NCBI RefSeq assembly: GCF_000526515.1
Contig: NZ_JAGF01000001.1
Span: 1,302,001 to 1,366,000 of the forward strand
Direction: 5' to 3'
Source of the DNA: Cellulomonas sp. KRMCY2
GTDB lineage: Bacteria; Actinomycetota; Actinomycetes; Actinomycetales; Cellulomonadaceae
DNA length: 64,000 bases
The position numbers and the translations under genes are program-made. A model generated the notes under the pieces. That model was not told where the DNA came from. It did not search any database and was given only the letters and a program-made list of their open reading frames with translations. This document shows, piece after piece, positions 54,848 through 62,954 of this stretch (positions within the stretch are counted from its first letter, which is position 1; every line of letters starts with the position of its first letter).

Positions 54848-56430
54848 CAGCGTCGTCCACCGACGAGCCAGCCACGCAGCATCTCGGCCACCTCGGCCGG
54901 CTGCTCGGCGGCCAGCGCCATGACGTCCTCACGCTTGGCGGCCATGTCGTCCGCCACCCGCGGCGCCGCGGCGGCGAGGGCGAGCTGCGGGTCGGCGGCC
55001 TCGATGAGCTCGACCCGTCGGCTCTCGACGAGCTCGAGGGCACCCAGGTCGATCGCCTCGCGCCGGGCCTTGCGACCGCGCCGCTGGGCGGTGACGAGCA
55101 TGACGATCAGGGCCAGCAGGATGACGGCGCCGATCGCGCCGTTCTTGATCAGGTCGGTGGTCGCCGCGGCCTTGGCCTCGACCTCGGCGGCGGCGAGCGC
55201 TGCCTGGGCGGTCTCGGCCGAGGACGTGTCGAAGTTCATCCGCGACACCGACACGATGTCGCCGCGGTCCGGGTCGATGCCCGCTGCGGCCACGACGGCC
55301 GCCTCGAGGTCGGCCAGGTCCAGGTCCGCACCGGCTGCCTCGGAGATCACGACGGACACCGACTGGCGGCGCACGCTGCCGGGGGTCGTGGTCAGCTCCT
55401 CGGTGACCCGGTTGAGCGGGTTGTTCACCGTCTCGCTCTCCTTGCGGTACGCGCCGGCGCCGGCGCCGTCCGTCGCGACCGGCACCTCGATGCCGTCCGG
55501 GCCGAGGACCCCGCCCACGGCGTCCTGGCTGCCCGAGTACTCCTCGAGCGTCGTCGCCGACGACACCGGCGGGAGCGCCTCACCGGCGGTGAAGGTCTCG
55601 GTCGTGCGGGCCGTCTGGTCGTAGTCGAGGTCCGCTGTGACACTGACCACCGCGTTGCCGATCCCGACGACCTTGTCGAGCATCTGCTGCACGTTGGCCG
55701 CGATGCGCGACTCGTACTCACCGGTCTGGCTGCCCTGCAGGCCGCTGCTGCCGGTCCCGCCGACGGCCGAGAGCACGTGCCCGTCGGCGTCGATCACGGC
55801 GACGTCGGTCGGGGCCATGCCCTCGATGCCGGCCGAGACCAGGTGCACGATCGACTGGACCTTGTCGGCGCTGAGGCTGACGCCCGGGCTCGTCTTGACG
55901 AAGACGGACGCCGTCGGGTCGGCCTTGTCGTCGACGAAGACCGTCTCCTCCGGAAGGGCCAGCCGGACGGTTGCGGCCTCGACGCCGTTGATCGCGCCGA
56001 TCGTCCGGGCCAGCTCGCCCTCGAGGGCCCGCTGGTAGGTGACCTGCTGCTGGAACTCCGAGGAGGTCATGCCCATGTCGTCGAGCAGCGAGTAGCCCGC
56101 GCCGTCGGACGCGGCGGGCAGGCCGGCCGCGGCGACGGCGAGCCGCATCGGGTACACCTTCTCGGCCGGGACCATGATCGTCGAGCCGCCGTCGGTCAGC
56201 TCGTAGGCGACACCCTCGGCGTCGAGCTGGTCGACGATGGCGCTGGCGTCGGTCGCGGACAGGTTCGCGAACAGGGGGCTCATGCTGGGCTTGGTCAGCC
56301 AGGCGGACAGCGCGACCCCGCCGAGCAGGAGCACCGCGACACCGATGACGGCGAGCGTGCGCTGGGCGAGGTTGAACTGGCCGAGGGTCCTCTGCAGACG
56401 ACCGAGCAGGCCGGTCAGCTGGGCGGGCAT
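54847..56430 (-). CDS. fliF: Flagellar MS-ring protein FliF
   Basis: 527 residues. First membrane helix about 24-45 (TLAVIGVAVLLLGGVALSAWL), two ring-building domains (PLFANLSATDASAIVDQLDAEGVAYELTDGG; YQRALEGELARTIGAINGVEAATVRLALPE), long linker, second helix about 437-458 (LIKNGAIGAVILLALIVMLVTA), cytosolic FliG-binding tail. Touches fliG by one base. Confidence 0.96.
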   Translation of the reverse strand: MPAQLTGLLGRLQRTLGQFNLAQRTLAVIGVAVLLLGGVALSAWLTKPSMSPLFANLSATDASAIVDQLDAEGVAYELTDGGSTIMVPAEKVYPMRLAVAAAGLPAASDGAGYSLLDDMGMTSSEFQQQVTYQRALEGELARTIGAINGVEAATVRLALPEETVFVDDKADPTASVFVKTSPGVSLSADKVQSIVHLVSAGIEGMAPTDVAVIDADGHVLSAVGGTGSSGLQGSQTGEYESRIAANVQQMLDKVVGIGNAVVSVTADLDYDQTARTTETFTAGEALPPVSSATTLEEYSGSQDAVGGVLGPDGIEVPVATDGAGAGAYRKESETVNNPLNRVTEELTTTPGSVRRQSVSVVISEAAGADLDLADLEAAVVAAAGIDPDRGDIVSVSRMNFDTSSAETAQAALAAAEVEAKAAATTDLIKNGAIGAVILLALIVMLVTAQRRGRKARREAIDLGALELVESRRVELIEAADPQLALAAAAPRVADDMAAKREDVMALAAEQPAEVAEMLRGWLVGGRR

Positions 56431-56762
56431 CAGGCCTGCATCCGCATGATCTCGGAGAACGCCTCGACGGCCTTGTTGCGCAGCGCGACGGTCAGCTCGA
56501 GCGCGACGCTCGCCTGGGTCGAGGCGATCGTGTAGTCGTGGATGTCGTCGAGGTCACCGGTGACGGCCTTGACCGCGAGTGCGTCCGAGGTGGACTGCAT
56601 CGCCTGCAACGAGTCGATCGACCCGGTGAGGCTGGTGCCGAACAGGGCGCCGGACGCCGCTGTCGAACCGGTCGTCGCCGTCGCCGCCGTCGGCGCCGCG
56701 GCGCCGCTCAGACCTGCGAGGAACGTGGCCGGCGTGACGCCGCCGACGGAGGTGATGCTCAT
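56430..56762 (-). CDS. fliE: Hook-basal body adaptor FliE
   Basis: 110 residues. The C-terminal half ([49 protein letters not shown]) is the FliE signature. The N-terminal 55 are Ala/Thr-rich. Overlaps fliF and flgC by one base each. Confidence 0.95.
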   Translation of the reverse strand: MSITSVGGVTPATFLAGLSGAAAPTAATATTGSTAASGALFGTSLTGSIDSLQAMQSTSDALAVKAVTGDLDDIHDYTIASTQASVALELTVALRNKAVEAFSEIMRMQA

Positions 56763-57163
56763 CAGCTGCGTCCGATCTGAAGGGCGGCCTGGTAGGTCTC
56801 CTTGGCGCGGTCGACCACGGCCGCGTTCGCCTGGTAGCCACGCTGAGCCATGATCAGTTGGGTCATCTGGCTGGACATGTCGATGTCCGGGTAGCGCACG
56901 TTGCCGTCGGCATCGGCCAGCGGGTGGTTCGGCTCGTAGACGACGCGGCCCTCGGCGCTGCCGAAGGCGACCCCCGCGACCTCGACGCCGCCCTCCTGGC
57001 CGTAGTCGGCGGCCTGGGCGATCACGTAGCGGGCCTGGAAGGCCGCCTTGTCGGTGCTCGTGACGGTGCTCATGTTCGCGAGGTTGTCGCTCAAGGCGTC
57101 CAGCCAGGTGCGGTAGACGGTCATCCCGCTGCCCGCGATGCCGATCGCGTCGAAGCCGCCCAT
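56762..57163 (-). CDS. flgC: Proximal rod protein FlgC
   Basis: 133 residues. [24 protein letters not shown] at the start and [35 protein letters not shown] at the end are the FlgC axial coils; [22 protein letters not shown] is also typical. Confidence 0.95.
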   Translation of the reverse strand: MGGFDAIGIAGSGMTVYRTWLDALSDNLANMSTVTSTDKAAFQARYVIAQAADYGQEGGVEVAGVAFGSAEGRVVYEPNHPLADADGNVRYPDIDMSSQMTQLIMAQRGYQANAAVVDRAKETYQAALQIGRS

Positions 57164-57504
57164 CAGTTCGTCCGCATCGCGGTGCGCATCTTGGCGAACG
57201 TGCCGTCGATGGCCTGGGTGGCGAGCTGGTACCGCAGGTTCGTCTCGATGTTCAGGAGCGTCTCGGTGTCGAGGTTGACGTTGTTGCCGTCCTCGCGCGT
57301 CGGGTCGAGCGACCGTCCGACGCTCGGGCTCACCGCACCGGAGCCGTCGGCGACGGCGGTGGCGAGGGACTCCTCGAACGAGACCCGGCCGGCCAGGAAC
57401 CCGGGGGTCTGGATGTTCGCGACGTTGTCCGCGATGACGCGCTGCCGCAGGGCGAGCCCGTCCAGCGCACTGCTGATCGCGACGAAGGACACGGAGTCGA
57501 ACAC
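57163..57504 (-). CDS. flgB: Proximal rod protein FlgB
   Basis: 113 residues. [38 protein letters not shown] and [25 protein letters not shown] are the FlgB ends. GTG 57504 has GAGGTGG 8 bases upstream; longer readings cover the promoter. First gene of an eleven-gene operon down to flgE. Confidence 0.93.
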   Translation of the reverse strand: MFDSVSFVAISSALDGLALRQRVIADNVANIQTPGFLAGRVSFEESLATAVADGSGAVSPSVGRSLDPTREDGNNVNLDTETLLNIETNLRYQLATQAIDGTFAKMRTAMRTN

Positions 57505-57541
57505 GGCCGGAACCACCTCAACCAGTCGAGGTCCTGCGGTC

Positions 57542-57556
57542 GGCCGGTCCATGGCC
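57542..57556 (-). promoter_or_regulatory. GGA-loop hairpin in the flgB leader (possible CsrA site)
   Basis: Minus-strand RNA: GGCC-AUGGACC-GGCC, four pairs, GGA in the loop, 38 bases before the flgB start. The stem is shorter than in the flbD and fliC leaders, but the loop core AUGGAC is the same. Confidence 0.5.
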
Positions 57557-57586
57557 TTCGGGGTGAGCGATCCCTGCTCGGCGTGC

Positions 57587-57613
57587 CCATCGGCCGTCGG
57601 CGGGCACCCGTGA
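57587..57613 (-). promoter_or_regulatory. FliA-type promoter of the flgB operon
   Basis: Minus strand: TCAC (57613-57610), 15 bases, GCCGATGG (57594-57587), 83 bases before the flgB GTG. Means the rod-hook operon, usually an early class, is read by the same sigma factor here. Confidence 0.8.
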
Positions 57614-57686
57614 GGGATTCGGCCGGGCAGTTCTCGGGTGTCACCCGGATGGGTGACGGCACGGGCCCTGCGAGCGCTCGCAGGTG

Positions 57687-58040
57687 CTACGCGGGGGTGT
57701 CGAGGTAGACCGGCACCGCGGGTGGCGCGGCGCGCAGGGCCTGGACGGCGCGGCTGTGCCGGCGGCTCAGGTCGGCCGCCTCGGCCAGCCGTCGACCGGT
57801 CTCGATCTGGCGCTCCAGCAGCGCGCGTGCCCGGTCGGCGAGAGTGGCCGGCAACGGGCCGAGGCCCACCGGCGGTGCCCACGGGTCGCGCGGCGGGTTG
57901 TCGGCGATGTGATCGAGGCTGAGCATCTGCTCAGCGAGACCGAGGTCGAGCTCGAGCGCCGTCAGGGCGGCCTCCCAGGCCACGTCCCAGCTGACCGACG
58001 GCGCGAGCGCCGACGAGGTCCCGCCGCCGCCGGTGCTCAT
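57687..58040 (-). CDS. Small protein in the fliT position
   Basis: 117 residues. Helical middle (WDVAWEAALTALELDLGLAEQMLSL ... LADRARALLERQIETGRRLAEAADLSRRHSRAVQALRA) with a Pro/Gly insert. No sequence motif names it, but size, helical make-up and place directly after fliS suggest a FliT-like chaperone or a secretion partner of FliS/FliD. Start overlaps the fliS stop. Confidence 0.6.
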   Translation of the reverse strand: MSTGGGGTSSALAPSVSWDVAWEAALTALELDLGLAEQMLSLDHIADNPPRDPWAPPVGLGPLPATLADRARALLERQIETGRRLAEAADLSRRHSRAVQALRAAPPAVPVYLDTPA

Positions 58041-58489
58041 CCGACGCCCAGCTCGCCGAACCCGCCGCTGCCCGCCATGACGGGCAGCGAGCCGATCGGC
58101 TCGAGGGTCGAGGTCACCGTGACCTCCTGCGCAGCCTGGTGCCAGGCGTCGCGCAGCGGTTCGACGAGCTCGCGGCAGGCCGCGGTGCGCTCAGGGTCGC
58201 CGGCGACGTTCGCGCCGATGAGCTCGGTGAGCAGGAAGGTGTAGACGGACATCAGCTGCCGCGCGCCGTCCCAGGCCGACACGTCGAGGGTCGACATGAG
58301 CTCGCTGAGGATGTCCTGCGCATGGGTCAGGTGCGGTCCTGCCGCGCCCCGGTCCCCGGCGCGCTGCTCGGTCTCCGCACGCGTCAGGTCGAGCACGAGA
58401 CGGTCGTAGAGCATCGTCAGGAGCTTGGCCGGGCTCGCGGTCGCGACGGTGTCGTCGAGGTATCGGGTGCGGACGGCGGTGTAGTTCAT
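58037..58489 (-). CDS. fliS: Flagellin chaperone FliS
   Basis: 150 residues. YTAVRTRYLDDTVATASPAKLLTMLYDRLVLDLTRAETEQRAGDRGAAGPHLTHAQDILSELMSTLD is a normal FliS four-helix start; the last 25 residues are an extra Gly/Val-rich tail. Binds the flagellin C-terminus before export. 19 bases after fliD. Confidence 0.94.
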   Translation of the reverse strand: MNYTAVRTRYLDDTVATASPAKLLTMLYDRLVLDLTRAETEQRAGDRGAAGPHLTHAQDILSELMSTLDVSAWDGARQLMSVYTFLLTELIGANVAGDPERTAACRELVEPLRDAWHQAAQEVTVTSTLEPIGSLPVMAGSGGFGELGVG

Positions 58490-58508
58490 CGGGACCCCAG
58501 GTTCGCCG

Positions 58509-59879
58509 TCACGAGTAGGTGGGCAGGTTCGCGAGCTGGCTGGTCAGCCAGCTCGACTGCGCTTGGAGGCTCTGCATGCTGACCTCGAGCGCCGAGTAGG
58601 TCCGCTGCAGGCCCTCGCGGCGCAGCTCGAGGCGGCGGTCCCAGCTCTCGATCTGGGTCCCCATGTCCTTGACCAGGCTCTCCTGGCCGGTGATCTTCAG
58701 GGTCAGCGTGCCTTCGTACTTGTCCGAGACACTGGTGGCGGCCTCGGCGACGCGGGCGGCGATCTGCGTGACGATCGACTGCACCTTCGCCGGGTCGGCG
58801 GCGAGCGCCGCAGCGAAGACCACCTCGTCGAAGGTGAACGAGCCGTCCCGGCCGAGCTCGATCCCGACCGCGTACGGCGAGTCGTCGCCGACCGGCGCCG
58901 ATGCTGCGGTGAGCAGCAGCTCGTTGGCCGCCCGGACCGCGCTGTCACCCGTGAAGAGGCCCCCGGTGACGGTCGTCGTGCCGTCGGCGTTCGCCTTCGT
59001 CGTGATCGCCGTGCGCGAGGCGATCTCGGAGAAGACGACACCGAGCGCACCGACCAGCCCGGAGGTGAGCTTCTTCAGCGCCGAGTCGTCCCGGACCACG
59101 GAGATGGTCACCGGGTCCTCGGTCGCCCCGGTGACCTTGGAGACGGTGACGTCGACGCCGGTCATCAGGCCGACGAAGGTGTTGGCGGACTGGTTGAGGA
59201 CCAGCTCGCTCGCCGAACCCTTCCAGAGCGTCAGCTCGGCGTTGGTGGCCGCGGTGACCTGGCTGGTGTCGAGCCGGAGCCCGCTCGCGTCGGTGCCGCG
59301 GTACACCTCGAAGGTCTTGTCGGTACCTGTGCTCGATCCGGTGAGCTGGAGCTTGTACTGCGGGGTCGCACCGCCGACGACCTGGACCACGGTGGCCTTG
59401 ACACCGGTGGTGGCGTCGTCGTTGATCGCCTTCGCGATGTCGGCGAGGCTGCCGGTGGTCGGGTTGACGGTGACGAGGGTGCCGTCGAACTTCTTGATGG
59501 TCAGGGCCGGCGGGATGGCCGGCAGCATGGTGTTGTCGTCCAGGAACGCATCGGTGAGGCTGACCTGCGCGGTGGCGACGGCATCGATGCTGAAGCTGAT
59601 CGACCCGGCCTGCGCGGACGACCCCGCGACCACCGTGGCGGACGATGCCGAGCTGGCGGCCTTCCAGGTGGACCAGGACTCCACCTTGGCGGTCGTCGCG
59701 GCAACCTCGGCGAGCGACGCGATCTTGGTGTTCAGCGCCTGCAGCCCGCTGACGAGGCTCTGGGTCTGGCTGGACTTCACCTTGAGCAGGGTCTGCGGCA
59801 TCGCCTCGACCTGCATGAGCTGGTTGATCAGGGCCGTGGTGTCGAGACCACTGGCGAGACCGTCGATCCCCATCGCCAT
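58509..59879 (-). CDS. fliD: Filament cap protein FliD
   Basis: 456 residues. MAMGIDGLASGLDTTALINQLMQVEAMP is the FliD N-terminal signature; the C-terminal coil (LVKDMGTQIESWDRRLELRREGLQRTYSALEVSMQSLQAQSSWLTSQLANLP) is equally typical. ATG 59879 has GGAG 8 bases upstream; 59912 is rejected. No FliA-type box lies before it, so read-through from fliC past the 59927-59973 hairpin is likely. Confidence 0.95.
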   Translation of the reverse strand: MAMGIDGLASGLDTTALINQLMQVEAMPQTLLKVKSSQTQSLVSGLQALNTKIASLAEVAATTAKVESWSTWKAASSASSATVVAGSSAQAGSISFSIDAVATAQVSLTDAFLDDNTMLPAIPPALTIKKFDGTLVTVNPTTGSLADIAKAINDDATTGVKATVVQVVGGATPQYKLQLTGSSTGTDKTFEVYRGTDASGLRLDTSQVTAATNAELTLWKGSASELVLNQSANTFVGLMTGVDVTVSKVTGATEDPVTISVVRDDSALKKLTSGLVGALGVVFSEIASRTAITTKANADGTTTVTGGLFTGDSAVRAANELLLTAASAPVGDDSPYAVGIELGRDGSFTFDEVVFAAALAADPAKVQSIVTQIAARVAEAATSVSDKYEGTLTLKITGQESLVKDMGTQIESWDRRLELRREGLQRTYSALEVSMQSLQAQSSWLTSQLANLPTYS

Positions 59880-59926
59880 CGGTTCACTCCGTTCCTGATC
59901 AGGTTCGTGCACTGGCGGATACAGCT

Positions 59927-59973
59927 CCGGCCGGCGGCGGGGTGACGGTCCAGGTCATCCCGCCGCCGGCCGG
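59927..59973 (-). terminator. Terminator hairpin after fliC
   Basis: Perfect 15-bp arms CCGGCCGGCGGCGGG (59927-59941) and CCCGCCGCCGGCCGG (59959-59973), 17-base loop, 46 bases past the fliC stop. Would stop most fliC transcripts and make fliC far more abundant than fliD. Confidence 0.85.
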
Positions 59974-60019
59974 TCTCTAGCTGGCTACTACGTACTGCTG
60001 GGTCGTGCTACCGGTCAGA

Positions 60020-61129
60020 TCAGCGCAGGAGCGAGAGGACGCCCTGGGGGATCTGGTTGGCCTGGGCGAGCATCGCGGTGCCGGCCTGGGACAGGATCTG
60101 CGCCCTGGTGAACGAGACCATCTCGCTCGCCATGTCGGTGTCGCGGATGCGGCTCTCCGACGCGGACAGGTTCTCGACGGACACGTTGATGTTCTTGATC
60201 GTGTGCTCGAACCGGTTCTGCATGGCACCGAGGCCGGCACGAGCGGTCGAGATGCTGGCGATCTGCGTGTCGATCGTGTTGATGGCGGCCTGGGCCCCCG
60301 CGTGGGTGGAGAAGTCCAGCGCACCGGCAGCACCGGTACCCGCAGCCGTACCCGTGCCAGCAGCCGTCACGGCGCTGGACGAGCTCTTCGAGGTGACGAC
60401 GAGCTCACCGTCGGAGTTCACGGCCGCCTTGAAGTTGGCCGCGAAGCCGGAGTCGGCGTTGAGGGTCGTGGCGACCTCGCCCGAGGTCCGGCCGGCGTCG
60501 ACAGCACCCATGGCGACAGTGACGTCGACACCACCCTGGCTGAAGACGATGTCACCGGTGACGGTGGCGCTGTCCACGGCGCCGGTGAGGGCGTAGCGGC
60601 CGTTGGTCAGCGCGTCGGACACAGCCGACACGTCGGCGGCGGAGAGGTCGACCGTGATGGCGCTGTCGGCGTCACCGTTGGCACCGACCTGGAAGGTCAG
60701 GCTGCCCGCACCGTTGAGGAGCTTGGTGCCGTTGAAGTTCGTCGACTCCGAGATGCGCGCCAGCTCCGAGACGAGCTCGGATGCCTCAGTGTCGATGTTG
60801 GCGCGGGCTGCGGAGTTGTTCGAGTCGTTGGCTGCCTGGACACCCAGGTCACGAACGCGCTGCAGGATCGCGTGGACCTCGGTCAGGGCGCCTTCTGCGG
60901 TCTGCACGACCGAGATGCCGTCCTGGGCGTTGCGGGCCGCGACCTTCAGGCCGCCGACCTGCGAGCGCAGGCCCTCGGAGATGGCGAGACCGGCTGCGTC
61001 GTCCGCTGCCCGGTTGATCCGGAAACCGCTGGACAGCTTCTCCAGCGACTTGGCCAGGTCGTTCTGCGTGTTGGACAGGTTGCGGTAGCTGTTGACTGCC
61101 GCGATGTTCTGGTTGATTGAGAGACCCAT
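60020..61129 (-). CDS. fliC: Flagellin
   Basis: 369 residues. N-terminal MGLSINQNIAAVNSYRNLSNTQNDLAKSLEKLSSGFRINRAADDAAGLAISEGLRSQVGGLKVAARNAQDGISVVQTAEGALTEVHAILQRVRDLGVQAAND and C-terminal IDTQIASISTARAGLGAMQNRFEHTIKNINVSVENLSASESRIRDTDMASEMVSFTRAQILSQAGTAMLAQANQIPQGVLSLLR are complete D0/D1 coils. The variable middle is Ala/Thr/Gly-rich. ATG 61129 follows GGAGGA. Only flagellin gene in the window. Confidence 0.98.
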   Translation of the reverse strand: MGLSINQNIAAVNSYRNLSNTQNDLAKSLEKLSSGFRINRAADDAAGLAISEGLRSQVGGLKVAARNAQDGISVVQTAEGALTEVHAILQRVRDLGVQAANDSNNSAARANIDTEASELVSELARISESTNFNGTKLLNGAGSLTFQVGANGDADSAITVDLSAADVSAVSDALTNGRYALTGAVDSATVTGDIVFSQGGVDVTVAMGAVDAGRTSGEVATTLNADSGFAANFKAAVNSDGELVVTSKSSSSAVTAAGTGTAAGTGAAGALDFSTHAGAQAAINTIDTQIASISTARAGLGAMQNRFEHTIKNINVSVENLSASESRIRDTDMASEMVSFTRAQILSQAGTAMLAQANQIPQGVLSLLR

Positions 61130-61163
61130 GATGAAGCTCCTCCTTGATTCGGGTCGAGACCGC

Positions 61164-61179
61164 CGCCCATCCATGGGCG
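61164..61179 (-). promoter_or_regulatory. GGA-loop hairpin in the fliC leader (possible CsrA site)
   Basis: Minus-strand RNA: CGCCC-AUGGAU-GGGCG, five perfect pairs with GGA in the six-base loop, 34-50 bases before the ATG. The ribosome binding site itself (AAGGAGGAG) gives a second GGA. Same two-site layout as CsrA on the Bacillus hag leader (known from that system). Confidence 0.75.
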
Positions 61180-61189
61180 AGCAACTGAC

Positions 61190-61216
61190 TGATCGGCGCG
61201 TTGCTCGGGGCTGTGA
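61190..61216 (-). promoter_or_regulatory. FliA-type promoter of fliC
   Basis: Minus strand: TCAC (61216-61213), 15 bases, GCCGATCA (61197-61190), 61 bases before the ATG. The best model for the motif, since flagellin is the classical FliA target. Confidence 0.9.
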
Positions 61217-61265
61217 GGTTTTCTCGGAGATCTTTTTGCGGCCGGGACGCCCCGGCCGACGACGG

Positions 61266-62147
61266 TCAGCCCACGGCCCACTCGAGCGAGGCCGACCGGT
61301 CTGCGTCGATGCCGGCACCGAGGTGCGGGTTCGGCACGCTGGCGAGGGTCGAGGCCTGCGCGCTGTGCGCCGCCCTGGCCGCGACCTCGGCGAAGTACGC
61401 CCGCCGGCGACGCTCGGCCACACCGTCCGGTCGCTCCGCCACCGGCACGAGCTCGGGGTCGAGGCTGGCGTTCAGGCCGTCCTTGAGGAGTGCGAGGGCC
61501 TCGGTGCGCAGCTGGCTGATCCGCGACTGCGTGACGCCCAGCTCGTCGGCGAGGTCGACCACCGGACGGTCGTGGAAGAAGAGCTGCTCGACGACGTACC
61601 GGAGGCGCTCGGGCAGGCTCGCGACGCCCGCACGGAGGAACTGCAGCCGCTCGGACACCAGCAGGCTCTCCTCCGGGCCGATCCCGGTGGCCACGACGGT
61701 CTCGGCGATCGAGCCGTCGAAGCCCTCCATGCTCAGCACCCGGACGTCGGCGTCGCCGCGGGCGACGTCGATCTCCTCGACGGAGGAGCCCATCGCCTCG
61801 GCGAGCTCGTTGCGCGAGGGGGTACGGCCGATGGAGGCGGTCAGCTGGTCGGCGACCTCCGTGACCTCACGGGCGCGGCGACGCGCACCACGGGAGACCC
61901 AGTCCATGCCGCGCAGCTCGTCGATGAGCGCGCCCTTGATCCGCAGCGACGCGTACCGGGCGAACGGGACCCCGGTCGACTCGTCGAAGCCGCGCGCTGC
62001 CCGGACCAGGGCGAACGCGCCGGCCGATGCGAGGTCCGCCCGCGACACATAAGCAGGGACGCGGGCCAGCATCGAGTTGACGTGGTAGCCGACGAGCGCC
62101 ATGTGCTCGACGACCAACGTGTTGGTGGGGTGCTCGGCTGGTGTCAC
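61266..62147 (-). CDS. fliA: Flagellar sigma factor FliA/WhiG type (sigma-28)
   Basis: 293 residues. Region 2 (VEHMALVGYHVNSMLARVPAYVSRADLASAGAFALVRAARGFDESTGVPFARYASLRIKGALIDELRGMDWVSR), region 3 and region 4 (LRYVVEQLFFHDRPVVDLADELGVTQSRISQLRTEALALLK) match FliA. It should read the TCAC-N15-GCCGAT promoters found in this window. A C-terminal tail of about 60 residues is extra. The GTG at 62147 has a weak ribosome binding site. A Crp-like palindrome lies about 160 bases upstream. Confidence 0.95.
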   Translation of the reverse strand: MTPAEHPTNTLVVEHMALVGYHVNSMLARVPAYVSRADLASAGAFALVRAARGFDESTGVPFARYASLRIKGALIDELRGMDWVSRGARRRAREVTEVADQLTASIGRTPSRNELAEAMGSSVEEIDVARGDADVRVLSMEGFDGSIAETVVATGIGPEESLLVSERLQFLRAGVASLPERLRYVVEQLFFHDRPVVDLADELGVTQSRISQLRTEALALLKDGLNASLDPELVPVAERPDGVAERRRRAYFAEVAARAAHSAQASTLASVPNPHLGAGIDADRSASLEWAVG

Positions 62148-62301
62148 GAGCGTTGTTTCGGTGGGCGCCGGAGGGAACTTGAGGGTGATATCCGGGCCGG
62201 CCCCGGCGACCCTTCACCTGGCTGTGGGAGGGTTGCCGCACCTTGTCCCGGATGCGCCCCTTTTCGGCATCTGGACCGTCTGACAGATACGCGACATCGC
62301 C

Positions 62302-62317
62302 AGTGATCTAAGTCACA
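62302..62317. promoter_or_regulatory. Crp/Fnr-like palindrome between fliA and flgN
   Basis: AGTGA-TCTAAG-TCACA, one base from the consensus TGTGA-N6-TCACA when read on the minus strand (TGTGA-CTTAGA-TCACT). Lies in the divergent 320-base gap, upstream of fliA and about 70 bases above the flgN promoter. No clear -35/-10 pair for fliA could be fixed; TATCTG at 62289-62284 (minus) is a weak -10. Confidence 0.5.
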
Positions 62318-62387
62318 GTGGCAGTCCGGGTCCGTGCGTAACCCGTTCGGGTGACGGGGTGTTCATCGGTCGGCCGGCGTGAAACCG

Positions 62388-62414
62388 TCACAATGCTTCA
62401 GACCCGGCCGATGG
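62388..62414 (+). promoter_or_regulatory. FliA-type promoter of flgN-flgK
   Basis: TCAC (62388-62391), 15 bases, GCCGATGG (62407-62414), 54 bases before the flgN ATG. Confidence 0.85.
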
Positions 62415-62467
62415 GCGGGTTGTGACGAGTGCCGGAGCGGGTACCCGCGAGTCGAGGAGATGCTGAG

Positions 62468-62947
62468 ATGGGCCTGAACGCGCTGTCCGGGGTGCTCTGG
62501 CGTGAGCGCCAGCTCCTCGAGCTCCTGCTGTTCAAGCTGGAGGAGGAGCAGCTGATCCTCACCAGCGGTCGCACGCAGTGGCTCGGCCACGCGACCCGTG
62601 AGGTCGAGACCGTCCTCGAGCAGATCCGCACCGCGGAGCTCGGCCGGTCGGTCGAGGCCGACGTCGCCGCCCGCGAGGTCGGCGTCGCGGAGGGGAGCAG
62701 CCTCCTGGTCCTCGCGCAGAAGGCTCCTGCCCCCTGGGACGAGCTCTTCGCGGACCACCACGCGGCCTTCGTGTCGCTGACCGACCAGATCAGCACCCTG
62801 GCCGAGAGCAACCGGGACCTGCTCGCGACGTCGCACCGGGCCGCCCAAGAGACGATCATGAACCTGCAGCAGAGCGTGCGGACCTACAGCCCGCACGGTG
62901 CGTCGATGGCAGCGGGCAGCGTCCAGCTGCTCGACGAGGCTCTGTGA
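62468..62947 (+). CDS. flgN: Flagellar chaperone FlgN
   Basis: 159 residues, helical: NALSGVLWRERQLLELLLFKLEEEQLILTSGRTQWLGHATREVETVLEQIRTAE, the usual FlgN opening in actinobacteria, with a C-terminal helix (LLATSHRAAQETIMNLQQSVRTYSPHG). Chaperone for FlgK and FlgL. ATG 62468 follows GAGGAG. flgK starts 8 bases past its stop. Confidence 0.88.
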   Translation: MGLNALSGVLWRERQLLELLLFKLEEEQLILTSGRTQWLGHATREVETVLEQIRTAELGRSVEADVAAREVGVAEGSSLLVLAQKAPAPWDELFADHHAAFVSLTDQISTLAESNRDLLATSHRAAQETIMNLQQSVRTYSPHGASMAAGSVQLLDEAL

Positions 62948-62954
62948 GCACCGG

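Noticed and set aside
59880-60019. A separate FliA-type promoter for fliD
   Set aside because: No GCCGAT box with a matching -35 lies between fliC and fliD; only the terminator hairpin is seen.
62361-62380. A FliA-type promoter on the minus strand for fliA itself
   Set aside because: GACCGATG near TCAC has a gap of only about 7 bases, not 15; no good match was found upstream of fliA.
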